From Pycnopodia helianthoides (lineage: Eukaryota > Echinodermata > Asteroidea > Forcipulatida > Asteriidae), in NCBI GenBank assembly GCA_032158295.1, contig CM063256.1, positions 744,001 to 808,000 on the forward strand: 64,000 nucleotides of DNA, read 5' to 3'. The notes beneath the pieces are model-generated. The model did no database searches. It saw only the letters and a program-made list of their open reading frames with translations, and had not been told where the DNA came from. The position numbers and the translations under genes were made by a program. Shown piece after piece: positions 1-14,800 of the stretch (the first letter of the stretch is position 1; every line of letters begins with the position of its first letter).

Positions 1-3000
1 ACGGGGCTCAGCAGTTCAGAAGCCACCGTTTATTCAACGAAGGGCTTTGCTGTGAGCGAACAAACCCCCGTTCTCGAGTCAGTATAGTCGAGCTGACTTG
101 CCCCCACGGTAGTCAAAACTCGTCTATGCTGGTCGGTCATATATATCGGCCCAGCCTACCACCAGCGTCAATCGATACACACACCCAATACTACTGCCCT
201 GGTGGTTTCACAATTGGCTGTCGGATTTACCATTATTCATCCGTCACTGGGCTCCTAGTGACTTTGAAGATTACCATAGCTATTGTTGATGGGGGGTTGG
301 GCCTATTCATGGCGATCCCAGGGAAGGCATGAAATGGCAAGCTAAACAGCTCAGTTTACCCATGGTTTACCCACACACGTAACGCGTGGGTGCACCATGG
401 TTCCACGTACGTGCCGTGTTTGGGATCGAGCTGTCACTTTGTACGTGAGGTCAAAGGGTGATGGATTTTGGGTTTACAGACAGTAATTGACTGGTGTAGT
501 CGTTGGAGGATCGAGACCCCCCCTCCCCCATTTGTTCTACTTGTATGTACCTACCGGCAACTTGCAGGACAACACGGTCTGCGAGATTCGTCACCTCAAC
601 AAACCAGCGGTGGTTTCCATCATTTCTCCCCTGCCTCGCCAAGACGTCTGAGATGGACATCCGGGTACCATTGTGACTGAAGTCCATTCCGTCCTCTTCT
701 CGAGGTCTTGGGCTCGTTGATCTCCTCCAACCGAATGGAATCATGAGAAATATATTGTTTTTAAAATTATTAAAAAACGGGGTTCAGATACCTTCATGGC
801 CTATAGTTTCAAACAAAACTTAAAGTTAACCATCTGCAATTAAATGCACCATATTATCCACGTATTTCCAATATCAACAAATCGTAGGGCCTACGTTTTG
901 AAGAGGCTTACTTGTTTACTAATGCCGCTACTGTCACTGGCTCGAACTACCGCGACCCTGAACCCAACTTGAGCCTTGAGTGTGTTTGACCAAAGAGCAA
1001 AGGACCGGTTTGTCCACTGTAAGTGTTAGAGAACTCGCGCCGGAGGACTAAAATTTCCTCCATGGACTAGCTACGCCAGCACGTGCCCACCGGTCATAAC
1101 AATACCATGTGCCCAACCCAGTACTAGTTGATGTTTCTTTACAAACGTCATCAGAGCTCAAGTTGCTGGAAACTTGATATACTATAAAAACCACCTGTTG
1201 ATCTTGATCGCACTGCCATGCTAGACCAACTACAAACAGTAGACTTTGAACGGTATACGACGTGACAAATCAACAGCTAGTCAGTGACATTTTAAAGTTA
1301 CTATCGATCTGGTATTTGTTGAGCGGATATGAGAATATGTGCTTCTTTTATAGGAATTGCATATTTCACTATTATGATGTTCAAATATTGTCGCAGTTGT
1401 GCGTAAAACGACTGCATGCATGCTGGGTATCCCGCATCTCACACATATTTATGGTCAATCGACCGTTGTCGATCCTTTATAAAATGGTAACAAATCGGTT
1501 ACTATTAAAAAGCCGACAACAACGGACAAGACTGACCGGCCGACGAGTAGGCGTCAGCCCAGAGCGCCTCCGTGAATGGATCATTCCATGGGGCACTATG
1601 GTCGGATCGATTTGTTGCTTTTATGAGTAAGAGATAATGCAAGAGTGGATAAACTCTGAAAGCTGAATTAATTTCTGGGAAAGTTCGACAGAATGGTGAA
1701 CTTTCTTTGCTCGTTAATTGCTCGCTCAGTCTCTCTTGAAGAGCCGCGCAATCTCTACGGGGTTACCGTGCATAATACATGCCACCCGCAGCATCGATTC
1801 GATCACTGTTCAGCACTTTCTATTTTTTTATTTTTCTGCTAAAGTGATTGATACCCCCCACCCAACAGATCGTTGCTTGCAAGTTGCAGGTAGGCTCATT
1901 TAACGACGTACATGGATCATCAACTCTGTGTTTACATATACAAGTTCAAAGTTCAAACATTATTTTTTCAAAAGAAGCAAACGTTAGGCCAATATAAGAC
2001 TCGCGATGAGCAGTCCAATCTATAAAGCTGTTATTTAGCTTATAACTCGATAATTTATTTGTTTCTTTAATCAGGTACAAATCGAGAATAAAATTTTCAA
2101 GTTAATTTTCGATTCTTAAATATTGAAATTTTTGAAGGTAGGCCTATGCGTTTTTAAATCCCCTCTCTGATCTCACACCCCAACAGCGCCACCACGTGTC
2201 AACAATTTCTGGAACGTGGTTTCACTTTCAGCACAGTGCCACGGTATTCAATGTTGTTTTAACTGTTCAGGAACGCGCGTGATCGTAGAATTCAACTCAT
2301 AAAAATGCATATTTTTGCCTGGGCTTATTACACATCATTATTTCAGGTATCATGTGAGTTATTATGTAAATCAGTATAACCATAGAGCAAGGTATGGGAT
2401 AGCAATAAATTATGTTGTATATCGACGTGCTGCGATTTGACCAGCTAAAACTAGTACTGCTCAAAAACAGTTTATGATTCTCCATGATAATAAAGTACGT
2501 GTAGTACTGTAGAGTGTAGACCTATGTGTAGGCCTACTGCCCATAATGGTATGCCCGCGGTGTAGGCATTCAAAGCGCGCTTCTGCTAATTACCAACAAG
2601 GAAATCATTCATAAAGGAAAAGCACCGAAAGCAACTTTATTATGAGTTCTTAATGCCGGTGCTGCCATTTTCAAATCAACGAACTGAGGCTGGACGGAAA
2701 AACCCGAAACTCATAGTGTAACTTACGGTCGGGCAGTTTTATAATGCGCAGGCCCAATAAGCACGTGACTATAAGGTATGTTTATAGTCCTAATTGGAAA
2801 TGTTCCGTTCAGTTCCAGCTTTCACTTTCTTTTAAATGACGATTAAAGGAAAATGTTAGACCAAAGGACGCCCACAACCTTAATCCCGAAATTGTACATA
2901 GCAATCATAACATAATCCCCGCACGTTCGCAAAAATAAAAGGCCTGAAGGCAAACTCGACATTGCGTCCGCCGCAGCACTGCAATGTTACCCGGTATCGC

Positions 3001-5253
3001 ACTATTGACTGCAGTCTGGGTACCACTCCAAGCCGCACTCATGCATCTTAGGTCGTGTGACTATGCAGACACCCCATTCACCCATTATATTATTTTCTTC
3101 ACCCCTGAAAAAGGTTGGGACTGAAGTGTGAAACCCAGATATAGACGATACACTGCACCTCAAAACACAAACGGCTGTTTCAGAATTGAATGGGGTTACG
3201 GTGTTAAACTTTCCGCGTCGTTGACACATCATTTGGATTTTTCGACGTGACATTATGGCGGCTCATTTGTGATTCCCTCACCGCATCCCGAGGGCTTGGA
3301 TTTGAGCCCTTTGTGTTGTATCCTTGAACGACGTGGAACTTTGTAAAAATAAGGGTTAACACAATCAATGCTACAACAAAAAATGGGTGGAACTTATTTG
3401 ACGAAACATTCACCCATAAAAGCATACACAGATTGCTCGTGTCAGAATGGCGTGTCGGTAGTATACACACGCGTTGGTCTTCTGTACGTCATGCTTATGC
3501 AGATCTGGTCATTTGCATACGTAAAGTAACCCCTTCAACATCAGACATGCTTGAAACAATCTACTCACCTAATTTATGTGAATTCCTGCATAACACGGTG
3601 GCTCTGTATTTACATCTGCAATACAAATTGTTACAATTTAGCAGGATAAGCATCGCCAGTGTGTTATTATTACACGCATGATTTTATGTACACAATGGGT
3701 GCTGCCACTACTTCAGTCGCTCGTAAAGAAACAGTTTCGTTGAATCCGATTTGTCTTGATATTCTGCCTCTAATCGGCTGGTGAATGTGTTATTCCATGT
3801 GCGACAGGACACCCCGTTATTGAGATGGCATTGCTCTTACTTGAAGATGACTCAGTTCAGTCCGACCATACATAATGTAGCAGAGGTTGTCCCACATGTC
3901 TGCTGTACTCGACTTGAACACGCGGGTTTAAAATAGCCTTTGGTACTCTCACATCCATTCACTCGCTGCAGACGCGGGGGCGGGCCCAAGCTACGTCAGG
4001 ATGCGTTCATTACAATCTCTGCTGCGGGCGGAAACTTTCATAACACGATGCGTCTTCTGTTTTTTGTGTCCTTCCCCAGACCTTTAGTTGTTTACTCCAT
4101 GCATTCACCGAGGGACAGCCACGTCATAGTGTCGTTAATTTTAACACCTCTAAGTTACAATTAAGATTCAAGTAACCGTGAGAATAAGCCAATGTTTCCA
4201 AACACACCTAAAGCGAAACAGTTCCACAAAAGGAACCTTATGAATGGTGTAGTGTAAGCTTATAATGAATATAAGTGTGTTTTATCCCCTCCTTGTTGAA
4301 ATGTTTCGTGAAAAAAAAAAAAAAAAAAACCAACCCCAAACAAACAAAACGTCCTTCGGGTGTGTCAGATCCATTCATTCTTGGACGTGAATGACGTGAA
4401 ATTTTAAAGGACCTTTGTGCCACTGGTAACAAAATCTGATTACAAATTCAGGAACTTGGGTCGAGAGCCCACCTGGTAGTAGGCTGTACAAGTGTTTTTT
4501 CCTTGCAAGTATTTCAAGAAACTTGGTGTTTGACAACTTTAGTCTACAAGAAAAATGTTTTTAAAATTAAAACATGGGTGTTTTTTTTTCTGTATGCGAC
4601 CGATAAATAAGGCAAACGAATTCAGATGTAACCATTCCCTTTCCACTCCAAGTCTCCAACTCCCCACATACAAAGACATTAATAATAAATACTAATAATG
4701 TAATACAAATAAATGCATTAGTTAATTAATTAAAAATGGTGAGAGAAAAATGTGGTAAGACTTATGAATGTCACTGTGAAAAGAGGGTGCAATTAGAAGT
4801 CGTAAAAACTCTTGATCTTCCACATGATGTCAACATAATTATTCACCATGATTCTTATTATGCAATAGCAAATAATGAATACAGCTTTTGAGACCCCAAA
4901 TCGGGTCAGTTTATTTTTACCCTGCATAGGAACAAGACGGGTACAAGTACTATCTATGATTATGTAAAGAGAAGGAATAATGGATGGTACTTTCCCTTTA
5001 AATCTAATAAAAACTAGAGCAGTAAGTCAGCTGCATGGCACACATTATTAACTAATAAAGGATGGTACATTGGAAGAATATTTTGCAATCTCATCCTGTG
5101 GGTTTATAAAAAAAATGTCTCATTTAGTTTTGAAGAGTTCATTCATCCACGGAGGATTCGATACGTCTTGTTTTCAAACATACCTTAAAGGGGTGGCATG
5201 CAATTTATTTCCAGCACAAATTTTCAAGAGACATATCTTTCAAAAATCATATC

Positions 5254-5604
5254 TTAAAGGCAGGGGATACTTCTGTTAATTACTCAAGAAACACAATACT
5301 GTAAGAATTACTTGGTAAGGAGCACCTGAGAGCTGCTGGTTGTAAAAACATTGTGAGAAACAACTCCCTCTGAAGTAATGTAGTTTTTGAAAAAGAGGTA
5401 ATTTCTCACTAAAATATTCTCAGGCATTTTAAAGCACACAATGCTACGCAACAAGGGTGGTTTTTCTTTCCTTATTTTCTTGCAACTTCGATGACCAATT
5501 GAGCTCAAGTTTCCACAGGTTTGTTATTTGATGTATATGTTGGGATACATAAAGTGACGATACTAGTCTTTGACAATTACCCAAAATATATTCTGCCTTT
5601 TAAG
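5254..5604. mobile_element. TTAA-flanked MITE-like element
   Basis: The left end reads ttaaaggcaggggatact and the right end reads attctgccttttaa, so the ends are inverted copies flanked by TTAA, the target preference of piggyBac-class transposons. The interior includes caattgagctcaag and caggtttgttatttg, words shared with partial copies at 27492-27600, 35581-35970, 50334-50476 and 62240-62405. There is no transposase frame, so it is non-autonomous. Confidence 0.65.
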
Positions 5605-7607
5605 GAATATTGTGCCTATACTGTACACTGATTGCTGCAAGAGTTTGTTGGTTTTTGGTAAACACTTGTATCCCAAAATTAAGTTTTGGGAAAACAATCA
5701 GATTACGTCAATTTCTAATTTACAAAGTTTCAATTTCTGCCATGTTCCCTGTATACCAAAACAATGATTTACCCTGATTCTCATTGCACACAATGGGGCC
5801 AGACTAATTTCCCTTCTAGTCTCAGTTTGGTTACCTTGCTCCAAAGGTCAAAGTCCTCCTTAGCAGAAAGCAACCTTACACCATGTGTGAATCAAGTGAC
5901 TTTGTCTTTGGCTTCTGTACACAGCAACAACATTGAAGCAAAGGCTTTTTCAACCATCTGGTCATAGCCAGCGATTTGGACACAGCATTACTTGCTGGCT
6001 GGCTAGAATGATCATCAAATATTACCCACAATAATTTCAAATGATTTCACAGCACTGATGCATGAAAATGCTCTGTATATATACTCAGTGAGTTTTGAGT
6101 TCCAATGCAGAAACTACAAAACAGCCTGAGAATCAAACCCATACAATTTGCAAAGTCAAAGAAATTCAGATGAGTAGCTCTATAATGCATATCCACCTTA
6201 CCAGCAACAGAAAAAATACAAATGAAAGTTATACACAACTTATACCATTCTGCAACTTAATGACCAAGTTGTTTTATTCAGATATTCAACTTACCTAAAG
6301 TTAACTTTTAAAACACGAAACAGCAGTAGGGTCGGGAAAAAGTTTCCATAACTAATCCATGCTTGGACGATGAAAAGAATGAAATAGCAGGCAACCACAA
6401 GCAGGTAACCATGACAAATCACCCGTGGGGAAGTAAAAATAGAACTTTCTAACACAAAGACCGAGACTAAAGTTTCACAATACAACTCTCTGGTAGTCAT
6501 GGTGAAAGTGGAAAATATTTTGATGGTGTAACAATCACAAAAAAAACACAGTGAGGTTTTGCTTCTTTAGAAAAAGGGGAAAAAAGTTGAATGGCTAAAT
6601 ACACATGGAATTGCAATTTGGAATTGATGATTTTGAATATAATTAACATTGCCAAAATCAGCCAAATCTTGACTCAAACTTGAATGTAAAATATGATGTT
6701 AGCAATGGCTGTTCCAAAACAAGCCAGTTCTAGAGGCATCCTCTCTAATGACATTTTAAGTGGAGGTGGAAAGAAAAATTTCACTACATGCCTTATAAAC
6801 CACGATAAAATGAATTCCAGCTTAGCGAGTTTGGTTGTTACTGCCACGCCCCAATTTCAATACAAACTTTCCAATATTGAATTTACACCAAGGTATGTAG
6901 TTTGGCATTGTTCAACACAATGCATATTATCCATGGTGTGTGAATCTGTGCCCACATATCCAGATGACCTTCAAACACAGCAAGCCTACCATGAACCTCT
7001 ATGAGTTCTGCCTCTATATAAAGTAGTTTATTGTATACAAGAATGAAACAAGATTAACCCTCCTACTGTATGACCATTTAAGTTCATCCATTGTGGTTTT
7101 TGAATGATAAACTATGCCAGTCTACAGTATATGTGGTGAATGCATCTACCCAGTACACCAGGCCCGAAATGACATCTTTGCAAAGGGCACTTCCATTAGA
7201 AAATCTTTAAATCTGTGGGAAGCTTCTGAAGTGACATTAAGGCCAAGACCAGGGGCAACAGAGGCCATGGCCTCTGGGTAATTCCAGGCCTGGTACACAG
7301 TCAAACCTCCTACTGTCTGACCACTCAATACTATCCATTGTGGTTTTAAATGACAGATAGTAAGTAATTTGTGGTGGCTCCCTGGCAATGTGTTCAATAA
7401 AAGCCATTCCCTTCGTCACTCACACTGGCAAGTGGTAAAAATTCAATGGCACTCACATACACCAAAATGGGCCTACTTTCATTAAAGCAATCAAGAAACC
7501 TGCTTCTGCATTACGACAGATCAACGAACTAAGATCCCACAACAAATGTGTGCTCTCGCAATGGATTGGTAGTGTTGCACCAACCATTTCTCATTTCGTA
7601 CAATCCA

Positions 7608-7786
7608 GGGCCCAATTTCACAGAGCTGCTCAAGCACAACAAGATCATGTTTACCAGAATAAGGTTGCCAGCCAAGCCACCATGTCACATGAACAATTTG
7701 TGATTGGTATCCTGCTCATTTCTGCTTAGCAGACAACAATTGTTAAGCACTATTTTGTGCTTCAGCAGCTCTATGAAATTGGTCCC
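7608..7786. mobile_element. Palindromic MITE, GGGCCCAATTTCA family
   Basis: Starts gggcccaatttcacagagct and ends agctctatgaaattggtccc, an inverted pair around an interior with taccagaataaggttgccag. It has the same ends as copies at 22935-23128, 37011-37256, 51529-51724 and 58808-59003. No coding capacity. Confidence 0.7.
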
Positions 7787-8128
7787 TGAACAGCTAGCCA
7801 TGTTGCTTTCCTTCTGCTTTTGTAACTGTAAGCAGAGGATGTCTGTTTACATAATATTTGAAAATTGGCCTCCTAGAGACTAAATGTCAATATTAACCGA
7901 GGTAGTACTCAAGAGTGCTTCGTTTATAAATGCCATTCTTCTTTCTTACTAATACTTCTTGCTACTTTCCACCTACTTGTTGTATAAGATTGTTGAGCAT
8001 TCCAGCCCCTAGACATTTGCTCTGTACTAATGAAAAGTTGTTAAAAACAATAGGCAATAAACCAAGTGCAGAAGCAAAAGAAAAACCAAACAAATTGCCT
8101 GTGTGAAGACAACCAGTCATTGGCCGTT

Positions 8129-8212
8129 TCATGTTTGAAAAGGGATTACGCATCTTGGGGCGGCAGGAAACAGTTGTTGACTATAATTCTTGGTGGATCC
8201 ATACCGCGCTCG
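8129..8212 (-). CDS. Candidate EIF3E terminal exon
   Basis: On the minus strand a pyrimidine-rich tract ending in caatcag precedes position 8212. Reading in phase 0, as exon 12 requires, gives 27 residues beginning [15 protein letters not shown] and then TGA at 8131-8129. This would join to the donor after exon 12 at 9826-9825. The C-terminal tail of eIF3e is variable, so similarity cannot confirm it. The alternative is that exon 12 is terminal and translation reads through the donor for three codons (V-S-S) to a TAG at 9820-9818. Confidence 0.3.
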   Translation of the reverse strand, partial: RARYGSTKNYSQQLFPAAPRCVIPFQT

Positions 8213-11200
8213 CTGATTGGAGAGTAAGTTGTTAAAAGTCCACTCCCCACATAGAATTTGACTGAGTTTGCTGTAAATAAAATAAAATTACATACAATTA
8301 TTTCAAGATCAAGACAAGATAAATAAAATGTTTTGTTTCATTGAAATGCACACTACCCTTGTTGGTTAGCCATTTAGGAATGCATTCGTCTTGTCTTTAA
8401 ACTGTTCTCCAGGTACATTCCAGGTAAAAGTAATCAAAATGAGGAAGTGCATTTGGGTCCCTGCCACCGAAACTTAAAGGAACATTACAGAATTGGTAAG
8501 AAAAAAACTTGTAAAATATACTTTTTGATCACAGATTTACATAAAACTTACACGGTCTAATGATGATGATAGTAGAAAACATCCCTTGAAATATTTCTGT
8601 CTGAAATGCCATATTTGATGAGAAATGAATAAACTAATTTTCCGATTGGAGTTTATCGCTCAGTGAGCGTTTTATTCATTTGTTGAATCTATATGATTCC
8701 ATGCAAATGTGTAATCGGTTTTTCACTATTTTCTCGTGACGCAGATGGCCGATCGACCTCAAACTTCTACAGGTTTGTCAGTTTATGTATAAGGTGGATT
8801 ACATAAAGTGCTTACACTGCCAGCAACTGTTTTGTTAGCAAAAACCAATTCTGTAATGTTCCTTTAAGCAACTGCGTAAGTCCACTTGTGCAACATTTAA
8901 TTGCATAAGTTGTGCACCACTAACTCAACAAATCTTGCACAAGTGGAATTACGCAGTTGCATAATGTTTCGTGAAATCGGCTGCTGGCCTGCAGTTCCCT
9001 CATAAGAGTAAGATATTTGATTGGGACATAGAATGTTTTGTCTTGGTTCCGGACTAGAAGCTGCTGGTCTCTTGCGCACAGACCTGTTGGGTCTTTGTCT
9101 GGAACCCAGAAGTTCTTTTCCTTGGACTAGTACCCTTTGGTACTTTAACCCATAAACAGTTACGCCCATTTTTGGTACTTTAACCCATTTACTCACTGAA
9201 CAGGGTAGGGAAAAATCATGGGATTTATGCAGTATCTAGAAATCATAATATAACTTTTTGTTGTAAATTTTTGTGTTTTTGTTTTACAAGTTTGGTTTAT
9301 TTTGCAGAGGATAAAATTATCTTTAGAATGATTTACACAAATCTTTATTTGCTTTTACTAAATTAGAGCTTTGAGATACATAATGACAGATCAACTAAAC
9401 TACAAAACTTGCTATGTATATAGATTGCACTAGTCTTTCACAAAAATTGTTGCTACTGTGCTGTCTATTCAAACCAGAGCAAAATGTTAACAAAGTGATT
9501 AAAATAAATCAAAATATACCTTGGGAAATTACCAATAATGTCTATATTACTTACAGATAACAATTAAATTCCTTTACAAAGTAAAGCCCCATCAAGTGTT
9601 TGTACAGAGCATGATACTGATACAGATATGTAGGATTTGAAGCTTTGCATGGTGGGAGTATAACTTAGAGAGGTTTGCGGTTACACCATGTTAAAATCTC
9701 TTTTGAGTAACTGTTGGTTCTGAAAAGAACCGGTAACGACTCAACGTTTCGATCAGTATGCTCTGATCGTCTTCAGGAGAATACTGATACAGATATGATA
9801 ATGACACCCATGGACTAAGAACTCACCCCTTTAGAAGAAGACACATTCTTAGACTGTTCCCTCTTATCGATGTTAGAGGCCAGAGCTTGGCTCCTGTAAA
9901 TCAGGTTCTTAGTCTTCTCAATCACCTGCTGGTAAGGAGAGACGTTCTGCGAGCCCATCACCACATGACCCTGTAAGATACCAACATGGCAGACTTGTAA
10001 ATGCTAGTTAACAAGTCTGGATAGCGAGTGAAACAAAGAGTTTAATAAAAGACAGCCTAGCTTTGATTTCAAGATTCAAGTACTCAAAAGATTAATCCAA
10101 AAAGTCACAGATCAATCAATCAAATCAGCCAGGTCAGTCAGGTCTGGAAGTCAGGGCTGGCCAGGTCAAGCAGTTCGGCCAGGTTGGTCAGTCAGGACAG
10201 TCAGTCAGGTCGGTCAGTCAGTCAGGTCAGGTCAGTTGTCAGGTCGATCAGTCAGGTCAGGTCAGTTGTCAAGTCGATCAGTCAGGTCAGGTCAGTTGTC
10301 AGGTCGATCAGTCAGGTCAGGTCAGTTATCAGGTCGGTCAGTCAGGTCGGTCAGGTCGGTCAGTCAGGTCAGTTGTCAGGTCAGTCAGCCGGCTGAGTTG
10401 GCCAACTTGGTCAACAACCTGGTCGGCAGGCCTGGTCATCAAGATCGGGTTGGTTAGTCAGGTCTATCGTCAGGTCGGTAGGCCAGCCAGAAAATCTGAC
10501 TAGGTCGGCAGGCCGGGTCAGCAGAGTCGGGCGCAGTTGGCCGAGTTTGGACTCAAGTGGCATCTCTGATGTTTACTGCAAGCTCAATGTTGAAAGAATC
10601 TCAGCTCTGGGTCAATCTCATGAATGACTGACACATTCCCAATGAGGTCATAAATCATGCCATGTATATTTGTCTTACCAGTTTGGAATCAATCTTGGCG
10701 TCTAGTTTAGCGTTCCTGATGAGATTAACGATCCATCGTTCAGCCTCTTCTGGATTCATATTCAGCTTATCTGCAAGCATACTGATGACACAGACACAAT
10801 AGAAAAACGTTTAAAATAATGATAAATCTTTCATGTTATCTTAATTGGCTATTTCTAAAATAGTTTCATTATCAAACAAATGAATTAATAATCACATAAC
10901 TCTAAGGCCTTTTTCTTATCTGGTTATGAAAATTGCTCTCTAAATTATCTTTTGTTCCTTGCTATTTCTAAAATATATTCCATCTCAAATAAATGGATTA
11001 TGTAAAAATGGATGGGAACCAGGCTCCACAAAGCACAGCATAGGTGTTTTAGGTGAAATCTACGCTTTGAGGTGAAATCTACAATAGACACAATCAGCGA
11101 CCGTAGTCACGTGACTCATAGTGGGTATAAAATGTAAACAAACCAAGCAAGCGACAAGCAGTGTGCATAGAAAAGCATGGCTACGCCTGAGTGCTTCTGC

Positions 11201-11851
11201 CGTATAGTAGGAAGCAACCATGCTCTTCCATGCACACTGCATGTTGCTTGCTTGGTTTGTTGACATTTTATACCCACTATGAGTCACGTGACTACGGTCG
11301 CCAATTGTGTCAAAATCTTGAGGATGACATTTTGAAGTGGAAAGTGCAGCTGGGTCTTAGACACTCTGCGTCCATCTTATACAACATCAACCAGACCATT
11401 AGACCTTTTTCTCATCAATTTATTAGTTTCTTGTTTCCAAACTGGGCTTGATTTCACAAAGATCTTAGGTGTGAATCAATCTTAATTGCTAAGGTGCACA
11501 GCCACAATCATGGGTACACTTTTTGTTACAGAGACACCAAATGAATGCCACATAAATATTGGGTAACTCTTTTCAGATCTGGTATTCGACAAACTCAAGT
11601 ACTTTCTACTCTTCATTCACACAGTGCTGGTTAAGTAATTTACAAACAACATTAAAAAAACTGTTACATAACTGGTTTTCAAAGTGTTGTTCATAACATT
11701 GACACACAAAAAATGTGTACCCATGATTGTGGCTGTGCACTAAGCAAAGTGTGATGCCACAATACAGATCACTGTTTGGTAAAACTGACGACTCATCTTA
11801 ACCCTTAGAGTGCCAGCCTTGTTTTAAAAATTCTCAATCCGCAGGCCGGCC

Positions 11852-11888
<37 letters not shown>

Positions 11889-14800
11889 TTTGAGTAGTAG
11901 AACGTAAAGGAACGTTGGCGGCCTGTGAATGGAGATTCAGTTTGACGTTTCAGAACGTTGGCGGCGCTCGAAGGGTTCCGTGCCGGTCGTGTTTTGGCCG
12001 TTCTTTATCCAGAGGGCATTTATATATTTTTTGGGGTCGACTAGTAGAACGTATGGGAACGTTGGCGGCCTGTGGATGGATACTTTGTTTGACGTTTCAG
12101 AACGTTGGCGGCACTGGAAGGGTTAAGATGAACCTTAGCGCTTTGTGACATCGAGCCCAGGTCGTTGATGAATTCCGCCTCATAACAAAAGTGGATTACT
12201 GTTTAGTATTCACAATGGTTTCTTGAGACGTTTGATGTTAGACTCACTTGATGCTGATGCAGTTGTGGATGCGGCAGAAGGTCTCAAATATAAACATTCT
12301 TGCGTTCTCTATAAAGTCTTCTAAACAAGCAACCAGGAAGAAGTCGTTGATCAAAACCTGCAAAACAAATTACAGATACATATAAATTTACATTATCATC
12401 AACTTCATCCCTTCAGTAAAATATATGATCAAGCATTGTTTTCTTAATCCATTCCGATCCTCTAGTTTTCAAAGAAACATATCATTAAGGAATGGTACAC
12501 CATTGGTTACTGGAAAGTGCATTCATTCCAATCCTCTTGTTTTCAAGAAAAATATCACAAAGGGATGGTACATCATTGGTATTTTGAAGAGTATATTTAT
12601 TCCAATCCTCTAGTTTTCGAAAACGTATTATAAAGGAATGGTACAGCATTGATTATTGTTAGAGTTCATTTATTCCAATCCCCTAGTTTTCAAGAAACAT
12701 ATCATAAAGGGATGGTACATCATTGGTTATTGGAAGAGTACATTCATTCCAATCCCCTAGTTTTCAAGAAACATATCATAAAGGGATGGTACATCATTGG
12801 TTATTGGGAGAGTACATTCATTCCAATCCTCTAGTTTCAAGAAACATATCATAAAGGGATGGTACATCATTGGTTATTGGAAGAGTACATTCATTCCAAT
12901 CCTCTAGTTGTCAAAAAACATATAAGTTCATATGGCTTTGCATTCGTTAGAATAACATAAAAGAGACAGCCAAACCATGATAAAGGTGGACTATAATTTA
13001 GTTTACAATGAAGTCAACTCACTGTTTCACACTCCCTCAGCTTCTGTTGTGCTCCATCAAAATTGAAGTTGACATACAGGCATTCCACAAACTCTGTAAT
13101 GGGATCTCTGTACGTATAAGACTCCTGCAACCAACAGTATAAACATTATTACAACATGAGGCCCAAGAAACTTCATCTACAAAGGTTCAAAAGTTAAAGA
13201 AGTATTTAAAGTCTACCTCCGCGGAGAAAAGCCAAAACATTGTTCTGTCTGGAATGTGTTTTAATCACAAGACAAAGGGAGTATTTTCTATAAGTTTAAA
13301 AACAGTGTTCAACATGTTTGGAAAACAAGTACGGACGGATGTGGAAAATAATTGGCTTTGAATAGACAAATCAAAGCGATCAATTGTTGTTGTTTTTGGG
13401 GCCATAACACAGGCTTTGATTAAATCACATGTATAACAATGGTAATTGTCAAAGACAAGCATCTGCACTTCATGTGACCCCACAAAAACATAAATACGTG
13501 AAATAACAAACTTTTGAAAGTTTAAGCTCAATCAGTCATCGGAGTCAAGGGAAAATAGTGAGAATGTTTTTAAAATATGTTTTCACTGTTTTCAAACATC
13601 GGGTTTTGGACATGCGGAGGTCAAAACTAATTGCTTTACTCATTTCCTAAAACTGCAGCATCTTAAACAGGGATCTGCCCTCAGTGGTCGGTGCTGGAAA
13701 AACCCGCCCGGCACTCAGGATTCCTCAACCACCACTGGCAGAATTTTCTCTGTTTCCAACCACCACACATTTCCCAAGTTTTTTAACTATTGCAATTCCC
13801 TTTCAAAGGTTTTCAACGAAATGTAAAATTGGGTATTTAAAAGTAAAAATGCCATCAATTTTGAGTACTTCTTTGATTTGAGTCTACTTTAAATATGATC
13901 TATCATGTAACTGATCCATCTCGCAATGGTTTCCAGGAAAACATTTTCCACCACTAAAAAAATCCTGGTCAGAACCCTGCTTAAGCAAAACTATTTCAAG
14001 GGAAATTTTCCACCATGACCATCTTCATACCATGTAAGTTATGTGCAAATCTGTGAACATTGATATTTTCAATCGTATCAATGCTGTGTACACCCTTTAA
14101 CATTACACATTACATAGCTGCTTAAACATTACTGATCATAGATTCATACAAAATCGGCGCTGGGTTCAGTGTATGGACTGGTGCAACCTTAAAGGAACAT
14201 TACAGAATTGGTAAGAAAAAATACTAAAATTGGCAAGTAAAATATACTTTTTGATCACAGATTTACATAAAACTTACACGGTCTAATGATGATGATAGTA
14301 GAAAACATCCCTTGAAATATTTCTGTCTGAAATGCCATATTTGATGAGAAATGAATAAACCAATTTTCCGATTGGAGTTTATCGCTCAGTGAGCGTTTTA
14401 TTCATTTGTTGAATCTATATGATTTCATGCAAATGTGTAATCGGTCATTTTCTCGTGACCCAGATGGCCGATCGATCTCAAACTTCTACAGGTTTGTCAG
14501 TTTATGTAGGGTAAACTGGGGTAAAAACGCCCATGGGGTAAAAACGCCCACTTGACTTGTTTCCATTGCTAGTAAAAAAAGACACATAGAATTACTAAAT
14601 GAAATATATTTCTAATAGGTACTATGCATGGCAAAAAACATGAAAAGAATAATTAAACTCATTAACATATTTTAAGGGTGCATAGGTGCTGTTAAAAAAA
14701 AATTGGAAAAAAAAGTTTTGAAAAATGACTGTCGAAGGTTTAACGTATTTCACTTAAAATAAAATAAAAACAGCACATTGTTTTATTTTTTTATTATTCT

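Larger units (their letters stand above)
1..8128. other. Gene-poor left flank, repeats only
   Basis: I see no exon with convincing splice sites and family resemblance on either strand. The open frames here are short and not homologous to anything I recognise. What is visible: a short hairpin at 342-385 built on ccatgg...cccac / gtggg...ccatgg; an A-run at about 4309-4329; a TTAA-ended mini-element at about 5254-5604; a palindromic mini-element at 7608-7786; and a degenerate repeat at 7053-7385 that recurs at 22570-22800 (word cctactgtctgacca). The stretch lies 3' of EIF3E and may include its 3' untranslated region. Confidence 0.5.

Noticed and set aside
1262..1630. 122-codon open frame on the plus strand
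   Set aside because: No recognisable motif, no splice or transcription support, composition like its surroundings.
10184..10457. Open frames with repeated SQVRSV peptides
   Set aside because: They translate a 30-bp minisatellite inside an EIF3E intron.
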